Assembly (NCBI RefSeq): GCF_000686525.1
Contig: NZ_JMKT01000008.1
Coordinates: 1 to 64,000 of the forward strand
DNA from: Desulfonatronovibrio hydrogenovorans DSM 9292
GTDB lineage: Bacteria > Desulfobacterota > Desulfovibrionia > Desulfovibrionales > Desulfonatronovibrionaceae
Reading direction: 5' to 3'
DNA: 64,000 nucleotides
In this document: positions 17,190 to 25,724 of the stretch, piece by piece
Layout: each line of letters opens with the position of its first letter
Position numbering within the stretch: the first letter of the stretch is position 1
Notes under the pieces: generated by a model
The model's input: the letters and a program-made list of their open reading frames with translations, nothing else
The model's database searches: none
Told to the model about the DNA's origin: nothing
Made by a program: the position numbers and the translations under genes

Positions 17190-20100
17190 TCAACTTGCAA
17201 CAACCCCTGATGCGTCAGCAAGTTTACCCCCCAGCCGACTGACAATTCTTTCCAGGTCCCGGAACAAAACAGGTTTGGCCAGATATTCGTCCATGCCTGC
17301 CTCCAGAAATCTCTCCCTGTCTCCGGCCATGACATGAGCTGTCAGGGCCACAATGGGCACCCGGGCTTTACCAGAAGGGTTTTGTTCCCTGATCCTTCTG
17401 GTGGCTTCCACCCCGTCCATGACCGGCATTTGTACATCCATCAGGATCAGATCAAAGTCCTTTTCCTGCAAAGACTTTAGCACTTCCACTCCGGTCCGGG
17501 CCAGACTGACCCGGTGACCGGCCTTTTCCAGGAATATTTTAAGGGCTGCCTGGTTGGCCGGGTCGTCCTCAGCCAGGAGGATATCAAACTTTGAACCAGC
17601 CTTAATGGTTTTTGTTTCCAAACCTAAATCCATTTCCTGTCTGCCAGCGGGTCTGTCAAACCCCAGGACAACATGAAAAGTACTTCCCTGGCCCGGGCTG
17701 CTCTCCAGGCACATATTGCCCTGCATCAGCCTGACCAGCCGTCTGACTATGGCCAGGCCCAGTCCTGCTCCCTGGTAGCGTCTGGTATGGGAACCGTCTG
17801 CCTGGACAAAGGGCGAAAACAGCCTGTCCACCATGTGTTCGGGAATGCCCGGGCCTGTGTCTTTGATGCTGAACATGAGTCGCAGATCCCGGCCTCTGGC
17901 CGGGGACAGGGCCTGGATCATCAGCTCGACTCTGCCCTGATCCGTGAACTTGATTGCGTTGCCCACCAGGTTGAAGAGAATCTGGCGGATCCTGGTCTCG
18001 TCTCCCAGGACTTCCTCCGGAACCAGAGGGTCAATCTGAAAATCAAGCTCAAGGCCTTTTTCCCTGGCCGCGACTTTAAACAGGTCCGTCATGGAATCCA
18101 GGACATCCCTGATCCTGAAATGAGCTTCCACCAGTTCCATCATCCCGGCTTCCACCCTGGAGATATCCAGAATATCCGACAAAAGTCTGTTCAGCCTGGA
18201 TGCGGACTGGACAGCCAACAAGGCGTACTGCTCCTGTTCCAAATCCAGGCTGGAGTCCCTGAGCAGCTGCAGCATGCCCATGATCCCGTTCAGGGGCGTC
18301 CTGATCTCATGGCTCATATTGGCCAGAAACTCGGACTTGGCCAGGTTGGCTGCTTCAGCTTCCTCCTTGGCCCTGACCAGGGACTCCTGGTTCATCTTGC
18401 TCTGGGTGATGTCTTCCCGGATCAAAATCCCCCCGGCTACCGTGCCATTCTGAATGACAGGCACTCCCCGGATGCTGATCCAGCCGGAACCACCGCAGGC
18501 AAACTCAGGTATATAGACTTCACTCCGGTCATAGCTTTCTCCCTCCAGGATCTTCATGACCTCTCCGGCAATACCCGCCCTGACCAGGCCGGGCAGCTGA
18601 TCAATGGACCGGCCCAGAAAAAAAGACTTGTCCAGACATCCTTTGGACAACTTCTCCAGATGCCATTCATTGACAAAACTCACCCGGCCCTGAGGGTCAA
18701 AGAGCATTATGGAGATTGGACATTTTTCCGCCAGGGTCTTGAACCTGGCCTCTCTTTCCCGCACAGCAGCCTCGGTCTGCTTGCGGAGCATGGCCTCTCC
18801 AATCCGGCCGGCAATGTCCTCCAGGGCGTAAATGGCTTCGCTGCTGAACTGGCCTGTTTTATGGTGGTTGACCTGGAGAATTCCGACCACTTCGGTTTTT
18901 CTGCGGATGGGCACCAGAGCCACTGATCCGTACCCAAAATGGACGCACTGGTTTCTGGGCCTTGATCTGGGATCTTCTGTTTCAGGCAGGTTGAGCACTG
19001 CAAAAGAGTCATTGGTCCAGCAGGTTCCCCTGGAGGTGAGCATGGGATTGGAAGAGACCTTCTGTCCGCCGATAACCAGGCCGCAAGTACACTCAAGATC
19101 CGGGGATCCGTCCGGGTTGCGACAGATGTCTCCGGATCCATCCCTGGTCAACAGGGAGTTTTCTTTTTGCAAAAATTCCCGGGAAAAACCCAGGTGAACC
19201 AGATAGGGATAGTCCTCACCCTGCTGAAGGCGGATACCTGCTGCATCACATCCTGTGATTTCCTTGACTGCAGCAATGATCTTTTGCAGTGAATCTTCCA
19301 GGCTGGAAGGCTGGTTCAACAGTTCCAGCACCCGGCTGGTCAGATCCCGGTAGGCCTGGGCCTGCTTCTGCCAGGTAATGTCCCGGCACAGTCCCATGAA
19401 ACGGTCTCCGCGAATGGCCACTGCTTTCAAGGCCACCTGGATATCCCTGCCATCCTTTGTCCGGATAATGGTTTCCATCTCCCTGGTCCCTTTATCCTTG
19501 AGCGAGCCCAGGATGGCTGAAGCCTGACCGGGTCTGGTGGGCGAGGAAAGATCATGGATACTCATGCTCAGAAGCTCATCCCTGGCATATCCGGTCATCT
19601 GACAGGCAGCAGGATTAACATCAATATAATTGCCTGATCCATCAGTAATGAATATGCCCAGGGGTGCGTTTTCCACGTAAACCCGGTATTTCTCTTCCGA
19701 CTCCTTGAGAGCTTCCCTGTCCCTTTCTCTGGAAAGCCTCCTGGCCATCAGGGTTCCCAGAAAGGCGGTTGCAGGAGGATAAATAAGCAGCACTGGCAGG
19801 GCTATGCCGGACAGGACCGGTCCAGCGATCTCTCTGGGCAGGGTCAGCATCAGGACCAGCATCAGGACATGAACCACCAGGCCGAACAAGTACAGTCCGG
19901 CCCAGGAAAGTCTTTCCAGGGAAGTCTTTTGCCTGTAGCGCCAGGCCAGGCCGACCCCTCCCGAACTCAGGATCACCAGGAGTCCTGTGACCACCCCTTC
20001 TCCCCCCTGAAAAACCCGGAAAACCGCTGCCATGAACATGGTGATCAAGGTTGGAATGGTCCCGAAAAAAAGACCGCTGATACTGATCAGGATGGAGCGG

Positions 20101-20306
20101 GTGTCAAAGACCACTCCGGGCAGCATGGGCCAGGCCGAAGCCATGAGCAGGATGCAGATCCCGCCAAGGGCCAGTCCTACCATCACTTTATGCAGTATGG
20201 TCCGGCCCGGACGCCAGCTCAGGGCAAAGAAGTCAAACAACAGAGCCGCCGCCAGAAGCAGGGCCGCATTCTGTACCAGACCGCCGAGACTGCCGGCTAA
20301 ATCCAT
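17190..20306 (-). CDS. Hybrid sensor histidine kinase with 5TM-LYT, PAS, GAF, PAS and receiver
   Basis: A 1038-residue kinase. The first 190 residues have about six hydrophobic segments and match the 5TM receptor type of LytS-like proteins ([20 protein letters not shown] is typical). Then come PAS (about 205-320), GAF (about 340-510) with a Cys-containing E-C-T-C-G loop, a second PAS (about 520-640), HisKA with His666 in [13 protein letters not shown], HATPase with DTGPGIPE, and a receiver with Asp957 in [13 protein letters not shown]. The ATG has GGAGGG about six bases upstream. It is the second gene of the kinase/binding-protein cluster. The signal is unknown. Confidence 0.9.
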   Translation of the reverse strand: MDLAGSLGGLVQNAALLLAAALLFDFFALSWRPGRTILHKVMVGLALGGICILLMASAWPMLPGVVFDTRSILISISGLFFGTIPTLITMFMAAVFRVFQGGEGVVTGLLVILSSGGVGLAWRYRQKTSLERLSWAGLYLFGLVVHVLMLVLMLTLPREIAGPVLSGIALPVLLIYPPATAFLGTLMARRLSRERDREALKESEEKYRVYVENAPLGIFITDGSGNYIDVNPAACQMTGYARDELLSMSIHDLSSPTRPGQASAILGSLKDKGTREMETIIRTKDGRDIQVALKAVAIRGDRFMGLCRDITWQKQAQAYRDLTSRVLELLNQPSSLEDSLQKIIAAVKEITGCDAAGIRLQQGEDYPYLVHLGFSREFLQKENSLLTRDGSGDICRNPDGSPDLECTCGLVIGGQKVSSNPMLTSRGTCWTNDSFAVLNLPETEDPRSRPRNQCVHFGYGSVALVPIRRKTEVVGILQVNHHKTGQFSSEAIYALEDIAGRIGEAMLRKQTEAAVREREARFKTLAEKCPISIMLFDPQGRVSFVNEWHLEKLSKGCLDKSFFLGRSIDQLPGLVRAGIAGEVMKILEGESYDRSEVYIPEFACGGSGWISIRGVPVIQNGTVAGGILIREDITQSKMNQESLVRAKEEAEAANLAKSEFLANMSHEIRTPLNGIMGMLQLLRDSSLDLEQEQYALLAVQSASRLNRLLSDILDISRVEAGMMELVEAHFRIRDVLDSMTDLFKVAAREKGLELDFQIDPLVPEEVLGDETRIRQILFNLVGNAIKFTDQGRVELMIQALSPARGRDLRLMFSIKDTGPGIPEHMVDRLFSPFVQADGSHTRRYQGAGLGLAIVRRLVRLMQGNMCLESSPGQGSTFHVVLGFDRPAGRQEMDLGLETKTIKAGSKFDILLAEDDPANQAALKIFLEKAGHRVSLARTGVEVLKSLQEKDFDLILMDVQMPVMDGVEATRRIREQNPSGKARVPIVALTAHVMAGDRERFLEAGMDEYLAKPVLFRDLERIVSRLGGKLADASGVVAS

Positions 20307-20363
20307 TATTTTCCCTCCACCGGGTATTTAGGCTGGCGGACAGACCTGGGTTTCATGAAGGTA

Positions 20364-22868
20364 TCATCCCTGTTTTGACCTGTGTCTGGCCAGCGTCCGG
20401 ATAAGATCTTCCATTTTCAGAGGCTTGGAAAGGTAGTCATCCATTCCGGCCTGCAGAAACCTTTCTCTGTCCCCCACCATGGCGTGAGCAGTCAGGGCGA
20501 TGATGGGCACATTCTTTTTATTTCCTGGAAAGGAAGATTCCCTGATGATTCTGGTGGCTTCCAAACCATCCATTTCCGGCATATTAACGTCCATGAGGAT
20601 CAGATCAAAGTCCCCTTCTTCCATGGCTTTCAAGGCCTGAAAACCGTTTTCCACCACCTGGACTGCATGTCCGGCTTTTTCCAGGAGGGTCCTGATCATG
20701 AATCGGTTGACCGGATCGTCTTCAGCCACAAGGATCCGGCTCCCCGGATCCAGAACCGGATCATTTTTGGCCTGGATCTGCTCCGGCAGGCAGGACATGG
20801 CAGGACGTACCGGGATCATGACCCTGATCAGGGTTCCCTTTCCCGGTTCACTCTCCAGGGAGATGTCCCCTTGCATCAGGTCCACCAGGCGCTGGACAAT
20901 GGCCAGGCCCAGGCCCACCCCCTGATGCCTGCGGGACAGCGAACCCTCCACCTGGAAAAAAGAGCTGAAAATCCGGTCCTGCTCATGCTCAGGGATGCCA
21001 ATCCCTGTGTCCCGGATATTGAACCTGACCATCAGCCTGTGGTTCTCAGTCCGATCCACCATCTGGACCTCCAGGGAAACTCCACCCTGATCCGTAAACT
21101 TGACCGCATTGCCCACCAGGTTGAACAGAATCTGCCTGATCCTGGCCTCGTCACCCCTGATTATTTCCGGCAGATTCCGGTCCATATGGTGGCGGATTGC
21201 AATGCCTTTTTCCCTGCAGACCACATGAAACAGCTCAGGAACCGATCTGACCAGGTCGTGGAGGTTGAAATCCTGCTCCAAAATCTCCAGCTTGCCTGCC
21301 TCCACCTTGGAAATATCCAGGATATCAGACAACAGCCTGGTCAGCCTGTCTACGGATTCCACTGCCAGGGAAACAAACTCATCTTGTTCCTGATCCAGAG
21401 AAGTGGACCTGAGCAGCTGCATCATCCCCATGATTCCATTCAAGGGTGTCCTGATCTCGTGACTCATATTGGCCAGAAACTCGGACTTGGCCCGGTTGGC
21501 TGCTTCAGCCTCTTTTTTGGCCTGCAGTATTTTGTCTTCAGCTTCTTTTCTGACCGTGATGTCGGAAAAAATGCATGCAAACCTGCCTGGAGACGGACAA
21601 AACGCAGTGACCTCAAAATAGCAATCCAGTTCACCGGAAAAGTTCTCAAAGGACATGCCCTTGCCGGTCAGCGCAACCCGGCCGTAGCGGTCGATCCAGT
21701 CAGCTTCCGTGCCTGGCAGAACCTCCAGGACTGTCCTGCCCACAACATCTCCGGCCTTGAGTCTGGTCAACCTCTCAAAAGCGGGATTCACATCCAGAAA
21801 ACGGTAGTCCACGGGCCGGCCCTGTTCATCGCAGATTATCTCGTGCAGGGCAAAGCCGTCCAGCATTTCGTTAAAAAGGGACTTATAGCTTTTTTCAGCC
21901 TTGGTCCGCTGGACCATTTCCTTTTGAAGCTCACTGTTCATCCTGCTCAGTTCTCTGGTCCGGTCAAGAACCCTTGCCTCCAGCTCCCTGCGTTCGGCCA
22001 GAAGCCTGTCAGACATGGTGTTAAAGGCCTTGACCATTTCTGCCAGTTCCCGGCCTATGGGAAGATCAATCCTTTGTCCCAGACAGCCAGGATCCTGAGC
22101 AATATTCCAGGCCTTGGCCCTGATTGCAGCCAGGGGTCTGAACAGGCTGCGCCTGCTCAGAACAGTTATTGAAAAATAAAGTCCAGTCAGGATGATTCCC
22201 ATGACTGCAGCCAGCAGCCAGGAAAGCTGATTAGCGGTACTGTAGGCATCACCCAGGGGAATGCGTATGGAAGAAGCTGAGACCACTTCTCCCGGAAATC
22301 TGTTAAAGCTCCTGGAAGGGCCATAGATCTCCACCAGTTCCCTGGGCGCATATTCAGGCAGACTGTGACAGGACAGGCACGACTCTTCCATGACCTCTCC
22401 CCGGCGCAGAACCGTGAAATAGGGCTGGTCATCAAAGTACCGGATCATGGAGGTGAACTGCAGTCCCGGGTCCTGATTCAGGTCCCTGATGAACTGCTTT
22501 TCAAGTGCATCAGCCTCATTATCCGGATGCCTGGCATTGATGGCTGCTTCTTTGTAGTAGAGCCGGGCATCGCTCAGATCTTTGTAGTATAGGTCCATTT
22601 CCCTGACTGCAAAAGTCGAGGACATCCAGACCGGTTCAAATCGGTCAGGGTCACCATCCCTGGCGGAAGACTCAAACAGGAACGGCTTGAGCTGATCTGT
22701 GAAATAGGAGTGGACTGCCAGCCTGCTGTTCAGGATGATGGCGGCCTTGTCCCTGGCTTCGCTCAAGGCGTGTTTCTTCATCTGCCAGTTGACAAACAGG
22801 ATCATCACCAGTCCGGCCAGGACAAAAATGACCCCGATCATCAGAGATAAACGGCTGCTGATGCTCAT
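20364..22868 (-). CDS. Hybrid sensor kinase with periplasmic Tll0287-like c-heme domain
   Basis: An 834-residue kinase. A first membrane segment (about 8-28) is followed by a periplasmic Tll0287-like domain (DUF3365) containing the heme c motif Cys164-x-x-Cys167-His168, a second segment near 215-238, HAMP (about 240-295), PAS (about 325-435), HisKA with His470 in [13 protein letters not shown], HATPase with [12 protein letters not shown] and a receiver with Asp760 in [13 protein letters not shown]. Such heme domains are thought to sense redox state or gases. The ATG has GGAGA six bases upstream. It is first in the minus-strand cluster; its kinase core resembles that of the next gene, suggesting duplication. 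Confidence 0.9.
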   Translation of the reverse strand: MSISSRLSLMIGVIFVLAGLVMILFVNWQMKKHALSEARDKAAIILNSRLAVHSYFTDQLKPFLFESSARDGDPDRFEPVWMSSTFAVREMDLYYKDLSDARLYYKEAAINARHPDNEADALEKQFIRDLNQDPGLQFTSMIRYFDDQPYFTVLRRGEVMEESCLSCHSLPEYAPRELVEIYGPSRSFNRFPGEVVSASSIRIPLGDAYSTANQLSWLLAAVMGIILTGLYFSITVLSRRSLFRPLAAIRAKAWNIAQDPGCLGQRIDLPIGRELAEMVKAFNTMSDRLLAERRELEARVLDRTRELSRMNSELQKEMVQRTKAEKSYKSLFNEMLDGFALHEIICDEQGRPVDYRFLDVNPAFERLTRLKAGDVVGRTVLEVLPGTEADWIDRYGRVALTGKGMSFENFSGELDCYFEVTAFCPSPGRFACIFSDITVRKEAEDKILQAKKEAEAANRAKSEFLANMSHEIRTPLNGIMGMMQLLRSTSLDQEQDEFVSLAVESVDRLTRLLSDILDISKVEAGKLEILEQDFNLHDLVRSVPELFHVVCREKGIAIRHHMDRNLPEIIRGDEARIRQILFNLVGNAVKFTDQGGVSLEVQMVDRTENHRLMVRFNIRDTGIGIPEHEQDRIFSSFFQVEGSLSRRHQGVGLGLAIVQRLVDLMQGDISLESEPGKGTLIRVMIPVRPAMSCLPEQIQAKNDPVLDPGSRILVAEDDPVNRFMIRTLLEKAGHAVQVVENGFQALKAMEEGDFDLILMDVNMPEMDGLEATRIIRESSFPGNKKNVPIIALTAHAMVGDRERFLQAGMDDYLSKPLKMEDLIRTLARHRSKQG

Positions 22869-23258
22869 CAGGTTCTCCGGCTGAAAAAATGATCAAAAAA
22901 CATCACAATAATTCCTGGCCCTGAATATGCCTGACCAGGGAAGGCTCAATTCAGAGCACTTTTAACAACCATTACAGAAATACCCTTAAGAAGCAATATG
23001 CACACTTTAACAACATCCAAAGGTGGCCTGACCCAGCTTTGATCCATTCGGCTGAACCGTGCAAACAATTTGAACAGGCTGTTGGCTTAAAGAAAAGAAT
23101 ATCCAGACCCGGACTGGGCAGGACCCAGGGCTTAAGGCAGGCCAGAAAAAAGAAAATGCAGCGTTTTTGAAAAAGGGGAAGGGAAATGTCTTAAGCTCTA
23201 GCCCGGCCTGATGGTGTGAATGGTTTAATGCTTTGTTCTCTGGCAGGCAGGACAGGGC
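22869..23258. other. Gene-free stretch upstream of the kinase cluster
   Basis: About 390 bp expected to hold the promoter of the minus-strand kinase cluster. No convincing -35/-10 pair or structured RNA was recognised. The open frame that crosses it from 23378 is a product of the tRNA-derived repeat and lacks support. Confidence 0.35.
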
Positions 23259-23289
23259 AAAAAAAAGCCCCCAGATCTCTCTGGGGGCT
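23259..23289 (-). terminator. Intrinsic terminator of the distal tRNA-derived unit
   Basis: AGCCCCCAGA, loop GAGA, TCTGGGGGCT, then eight T on the minus strand. It is a copy of the tRNA-Asn terminator with compensatory changes in the stem (AGA/TCT instead of AAA/TTT). Confidence 0.85.
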
Positions 23290-23297
23290 GTGATTTC

Positions 23298-23376
23298 TGG
23301 CTCCCCGGGACGGACTCGAATCACGCCAGGGCGTGACAAGCCGCCAATCACGCCAGGGGCGTGATTAACAGCCACC
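23298..23376 (-). pseudogene. Altered 3' half of tRNA-Asn, distal copy, with two hairpin insertions
   Basis: On the minus strand the copy reads GTGGCTGTTAA (anticodon arm), then a palindrome TCACGCCCCTGGCGTGA in place of CCACTAGG, then TTGGCGG, then an insertion CTTGTCACGCCCTGGCGTGA, then the rest of the T arm, the acceptor strand and CCA. The 5' half is absent and replaced by the GIY-YIG gene. It cannot fold as a tRNA. The TAA inside the anticodon loop is the stop codon of the GIY-YIG gene. Confidence 0.85.
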
Positions 23377-23619
23377 ACCTTCCAAAAACCTGCCTATGCC
23401 CCGTTTTTTGATCTTGCGCTCGATCTGAATGGCCTCGGACCGGCTGGAAACCAAAGTACTCCAGACCAGATCCCAAGGACCCTTGTGACGTTTGGTGGTC
23501 AGAGTCAGGTTTTGTTCACCGGAATTGTGCTGGGCAATACGCCTGGTTAGGTCTTCTGTCTGGCCGCAATAATAACGTCCTGTTGACCTGCTTTGCAAAA
23601 TATATACGGTAAACGCCAT
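23365..23619 (-). CDS. GIY-YIG domain protein fused to a tRNA-Asn copy
   Basis: An 84-residue single-domain GIY-YIG protein. V-Y-I-L at 5-8 and Y-Y-C-G at 16-19 form the GIY-YIG motif; Arg26 and Arg27 follow in TEDLTRRIAQHNSG, and the downstream Glu is in the IQIERKIKK helix. Length and order match small UvrC-like GIY-YIG ORFs. No ribosome-binding site is visible before the ATG, which follows a terminator T-run closely. The last codons and stop (GGTGGCTGTTAA) are tRNA-Asn anticodon-arm sequence, so gene and tRNA fragment form one unit. Nuclease activity is expected from the family; a homing-like role is inference. Confidence 0.85.
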   Translation of the reverse strand: MAFTVYILQSRSTGRYYCGQTEDLTRRIAQHNSGEQNLTLTTKRHKGPWDLVWSTLVSSRSEAIQIERKIKKRGIGRFLEGGGC

Positions 23620-23625
23620 ACAAAC

Positions 23626-23654
23626 AAAAAAGCCCCCAGATTTCTCTGGGGGCT
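23626..23654 (-). terminator. Intrinsic terminator of the proximal tRNA-derived unit
   Basis: AGCCCCCAGA / TCTGGGGGCT stem with a GAAA loop and a T-run on the minus strand; second copy of the tRNA-Asn terminator. The GIY-YIG start codon lies only a few bases beyond it. Confidence 0.85.
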
Positions 23655-23662
23655 GTGATTTC

Positions 23663-23740
23663 TGGCTCCCCGGGACGGACTCGAATCACGCCAGGGCGCG
23701 ACAAGCCGCCAATCACGCCAGGGGCGTGATTAACAGCCAC
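23663..23740 (-). pseudogene. Altered 3' half of tRNA-Asn, proximal copy, with two hairpin insertions
   Basis: The same structure as the distal copy: GTGGCTGTTAA, palindrome replacing the variable region, TTGGCGG, second hairpin, then the tRNA 3' end with CCA. One base in the second hairpin is changed (GGCGCGA for GGCGTGA on the plus strand). Confidence 0.85.
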
Positions 23741-23787
23741 TAACCTCCCTCAGAGATCAGCTTCTGACAAAATATATCCTGGTAAAG
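23741..23787 (-). pseudogene. Deletion remnant of a GIY-YIG gene
   Basis: Between the tRNA-Asn terminator and the proximal tRNA copy the minus strand reads CTTTACCAGGATATATTTTG, which aligns with the start of the intact GIY-YIG gene (GTTTACCGTATATATTTTGC), and then GAGGTTAGTGGCTGTTAA, which aligns with its end. About 200 bases of the middle are missing and the frame is broken. Confidence 0.65.
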
Positions 23788-23816
23788 TAAAAAGCCCCCA
23801 AATCTCTTTGGGGGCT
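23788..23816 (-). terminator. Intrinsic terminator of tRNA-Asn
   Basis: AGCCCCCAAA, loop GAGA, TTTGGGGGCT followed by T4-5 on the minus strand, nine bases after the encoded CCA. Confidence 0.9.
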
Positions 23817-23824
23817 GTGATTTC

Positions 23825-23900
23825 TGGCTCCCCGGGACGGACTCGAACCGCCAACCTAGTGGTTAACAGCCACCCGCTCTGCCGATTGAGCTACCGGGGA
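23825..23900 (-). tRNA. tRNA-Asn (GTT)
   Basis: 76 bases including an encoded CCA. The acceptor stem TCCCCGG/CCGGGGA pairs fully, with discriminator G. The D arm is GCTC-AATCGGCA-GAGC, the anticodon arm GGTGG-CTGTTAA-CCACT has anticodon GTT, and the T arm contains TTCGAGT. It lies downstream of the betaine transporter operon with its own likely promoter, and is followed by terminator and tRNA-derived tandem units. Confidence 0.97.
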
Positions 23901-23951
23901 ACATCTTGAGTAATCTTCCGCAAGGCTGTGAATACCGAGCGGAAGTGCAGA

Positions 23952-23980
23952 TGTTTATGTTAGTTTGATCTGGAAGTCAA
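23952..23980 (-). promoter_or_regulatory. Probable sigma-70 promoter of tRNA-Asn
   Basis: On the minus strand TTGACT (23975-23980), 17-base spacer, TAAACA (23952-23957), placed about 50 bases before the mature tRNA 5' end. Confidence 0.5.
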
Positions 23981-24006
23981 TACTTTTTATTGACCTGCCT
24001 GACCTG

Positions 24007-24861
24007 CTATCTGCCAAGCCACTGGTTGACCAGTTCAGGGTTGTCGCTGATGAAGGTCTTGGCGCTTTCATAAGGATCAGCACCCCTCTCCTGGTTCATG
24101 ACCATAACTGTGGCCATCTGCTCCTGGGTCCAGTAGAAATTATCCAGGAAGCTGTATACTTCGGGCATATCGTCACTTAAGCCCTGGCGGACGATGGTGG
24201 CGATATGTTCTTCTTCACCGTAGACGCCCTTGGGATCATCCAGGTATTTCAGGCTCCAGCGGCCGAACTTCCAGTGAGGGGACCAGCCGGTCACAGCCAC
24301 CCACTCCTCATTCTGGATGGCGTCCTGCAGAGCAGCAGCCATGGTGGCACCGCTGCCTTCCACCAGTTCGATATTGTTCAGCCCGTAATCCACAATGGCT
24401 TCCTCGGTCCTGGACATGATGCCTGCTCCGGGATCAATGCCCACAATCCTGCCCCTGAACTTGTCAGCATTGGCATTCATCTCCTCAATGGAGCTGATGG
24501 TGACGTAGTCAGGGACCACCAGGCCGATCTTGGCACCATGGGCCAGGGGACCGAGATTCTCAAACCTGCCTTCCAGCTGTTCAAAGTACCCGGCATGGGT
24601 CACCGGCAGCCAGGCAGTCACCATCCCGTCTGCATCCCCGGTTGCCACAGCCTGCCACATGGCAGCCGCACCCACAGGCAGAACCTCGACATTGTATCCC
24701 AGTTCTTCCTGCAGAACAGCCTGTACAACATAAGTGCTGGCCACAGCGCAGTCCCACTCAACATAAGTCAGGGTGATATTACCTCTGGCCTCGGCCTTGG
24801 CCGGTGAAAAACCTACAAGTAACGCCAGCATGGAAAATACCAGCAATCCTTTCTTAAACAT
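24007..24861 (-). CDS. proX: Glycine betaine/proline ABC transporter, substrate-binding protein
   Basis: A 284-residue OpuAC/ProX-family protein with a signal peptide (MFKKGLLVFSMLALLVGFSP, cleavage after AKA). The mature part starts ITLTYVEWDCAVASTYVVQA; W-x-A-V-A-T-G-D-A-D and TAWLPVTHAGYFEQ are typical, as are GSGATMAAAL and VTGWSPHWKFGRW, which supply aromatic residues for a quaternary-ammonium cage. It captures osmoprotectants in the periplasm for ProW/ProV. It is the third gene of the operon, 29 bp after proW. Specificity (betaine, proline betaine or choline) is not decided by sequence alone. Confidence 0.9.
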   Translation of the reverse strand: MFKKGLLVFSMLALLVGFSPAKAEARGNITLTYVEWDCAVASTYVVQAVLQEELGYNVEVLPVGAAAMWQAVATGDADGMVTAWLPVTHAGYFEQLEGRFENLGPLAHGAKIGLVVPDYVTISSIEEMNANADKFRGRIVGIDPGAGIMSRTEEAIVDYGLNNIELVEGSGATMAAALQDAIQNEEWVAVTGWSPHWKFGRWSLKYLDDPKGVYGEEEHIATIVRQGLSDDMPEVYSFLDNFYWTQEQMATVMVMNQERGADPYESAKTFISDNPELVNQWLGR

Positions 24862-24890
24862 AACAATCCTCCTGTTTTTTACAATTAATC

Positions 24891-25724
24891 CTATTGCTTG
24901 GCCAGTTTTTGCAAAACACGGTCCAAGACAATGGCCACAATAACAATACCTATGCCGGCCTCAAATCCGGCTCCGGGCTGAAGCCTCTGAATGGCCCGCC
25001 AGACCTCGCCTCCAAGCCCGCGCGCCCCGATCATGGCTGCAATTACAACCATGGACAGAGCCAGCATGATGGTCTGGTTCACCCCGCCCATGATGGTGGT
25101 CTTGGCCAGGGGGAGCTGGATCTTGAAGAGCTTCTGCCAGCGGTCCGCCCCAAAGGCGTCAGCGCATTCCACCAGTTCTCTGGGAACCTGCTTGATGCCC
25201 AGGGTGGTAAATCTGATGGCCGGGGGCATGGAAAAAATCACTGTGGCGAAAATGGCCGCCACCCTGCCCAGCCCGAAAAACGGAATGGCCGGAATAAGGT
25301 AAACAAAAGCCGGCAAAGTCTGCATGAAGTCCAGAATAGGCCGGACCACCTTATATGCATAATTATTCAAGGCACAGAATATCCCGATGGGGATTCCAAT
25401 GGAAATGGCAATGAGGGTGGCCACCAGGACCAGGGACAGGGTGCTGACCGTTGCCGACCACAGTCCCAGATTCCAGATAAGTCCAAGACCCAGAAAGGTG
25501 AACACCGTCACCCCCCGCTGTCTGGTCAGATAAAACACAATACCGGTCATGATCACGATCATCAGTACCGGATGCACTCCCATCATGGCGGTTTCCATGA
25601 CCCTGATGCCCTGATCAGCAACAGCAGAAAAAGCCTTGGTGGCAAAGGCCAGATGAGTGACCAGAAAATCCAGGACCGCTTCTATGCCGTCTCCCAGGGG
25701 TATTCTTGGAAGTTCGAGATTCAT
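24891..25724 (-). CDS. proW: Glycine betaine/proline ABC transporter, permease
   Basis: A 277-residue inner-membrane permease with about six to seven hydrophobic segments. The EAA-like loop is seen as VECADAFGADRWQKLFKIQLPLA, and LPAFVYLIPAIPFFGLG and PPAIRFTTLGIKQVP are typical of ProW/OpuAB. The ATG overlaps the stop of proV by four bases (ATGA), and GGAGG lies within the end of proV, so translation is coupled. Partner of the ProV ATPase and the ProX binding protein in osmoprotectant uptake. Confidence 0.92.
   Translation of the reverse strand: MNLELPRIPLGDGIEAVLDFLVTHLAFATKAFSAVADQGIRVMETAMMGVHPVLMIVIMTGIVFYLTRQRGVTVFTFLGLGLIWNLGLWSATVSTLSLVLVATLIAISIGIPIGIFCALNNYAYKVVRPILDFMQTLPAFVYLIPAIPFFGLGRVAAIFATVIFSMPPAIRFTTLGIKQVPRELVECADAFGADRWQKLFKIQLPLAKTTIMGGVNQTIMLALSMVVIAAMIGARGLGGEVWRAIQRLQPGAGFEAGIGIVIVAIVLDRVLQKLAKQ

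Noticed and set aside
20382-22172. Long plus-strand open frame opposite the heme-type hybrid kinase
   Set aside because: Shadow of the kinase; the composition follows the third-codon bias of the opposite strand and no motif is seen.
23007-23378. Minus-strand open frame starting in the altered tRNA copy
   Set aside because: Its first part is translated tRNA and terminator sequence and an equivalent frame recurs at the second copy; no domain and no ribosome-binding site.
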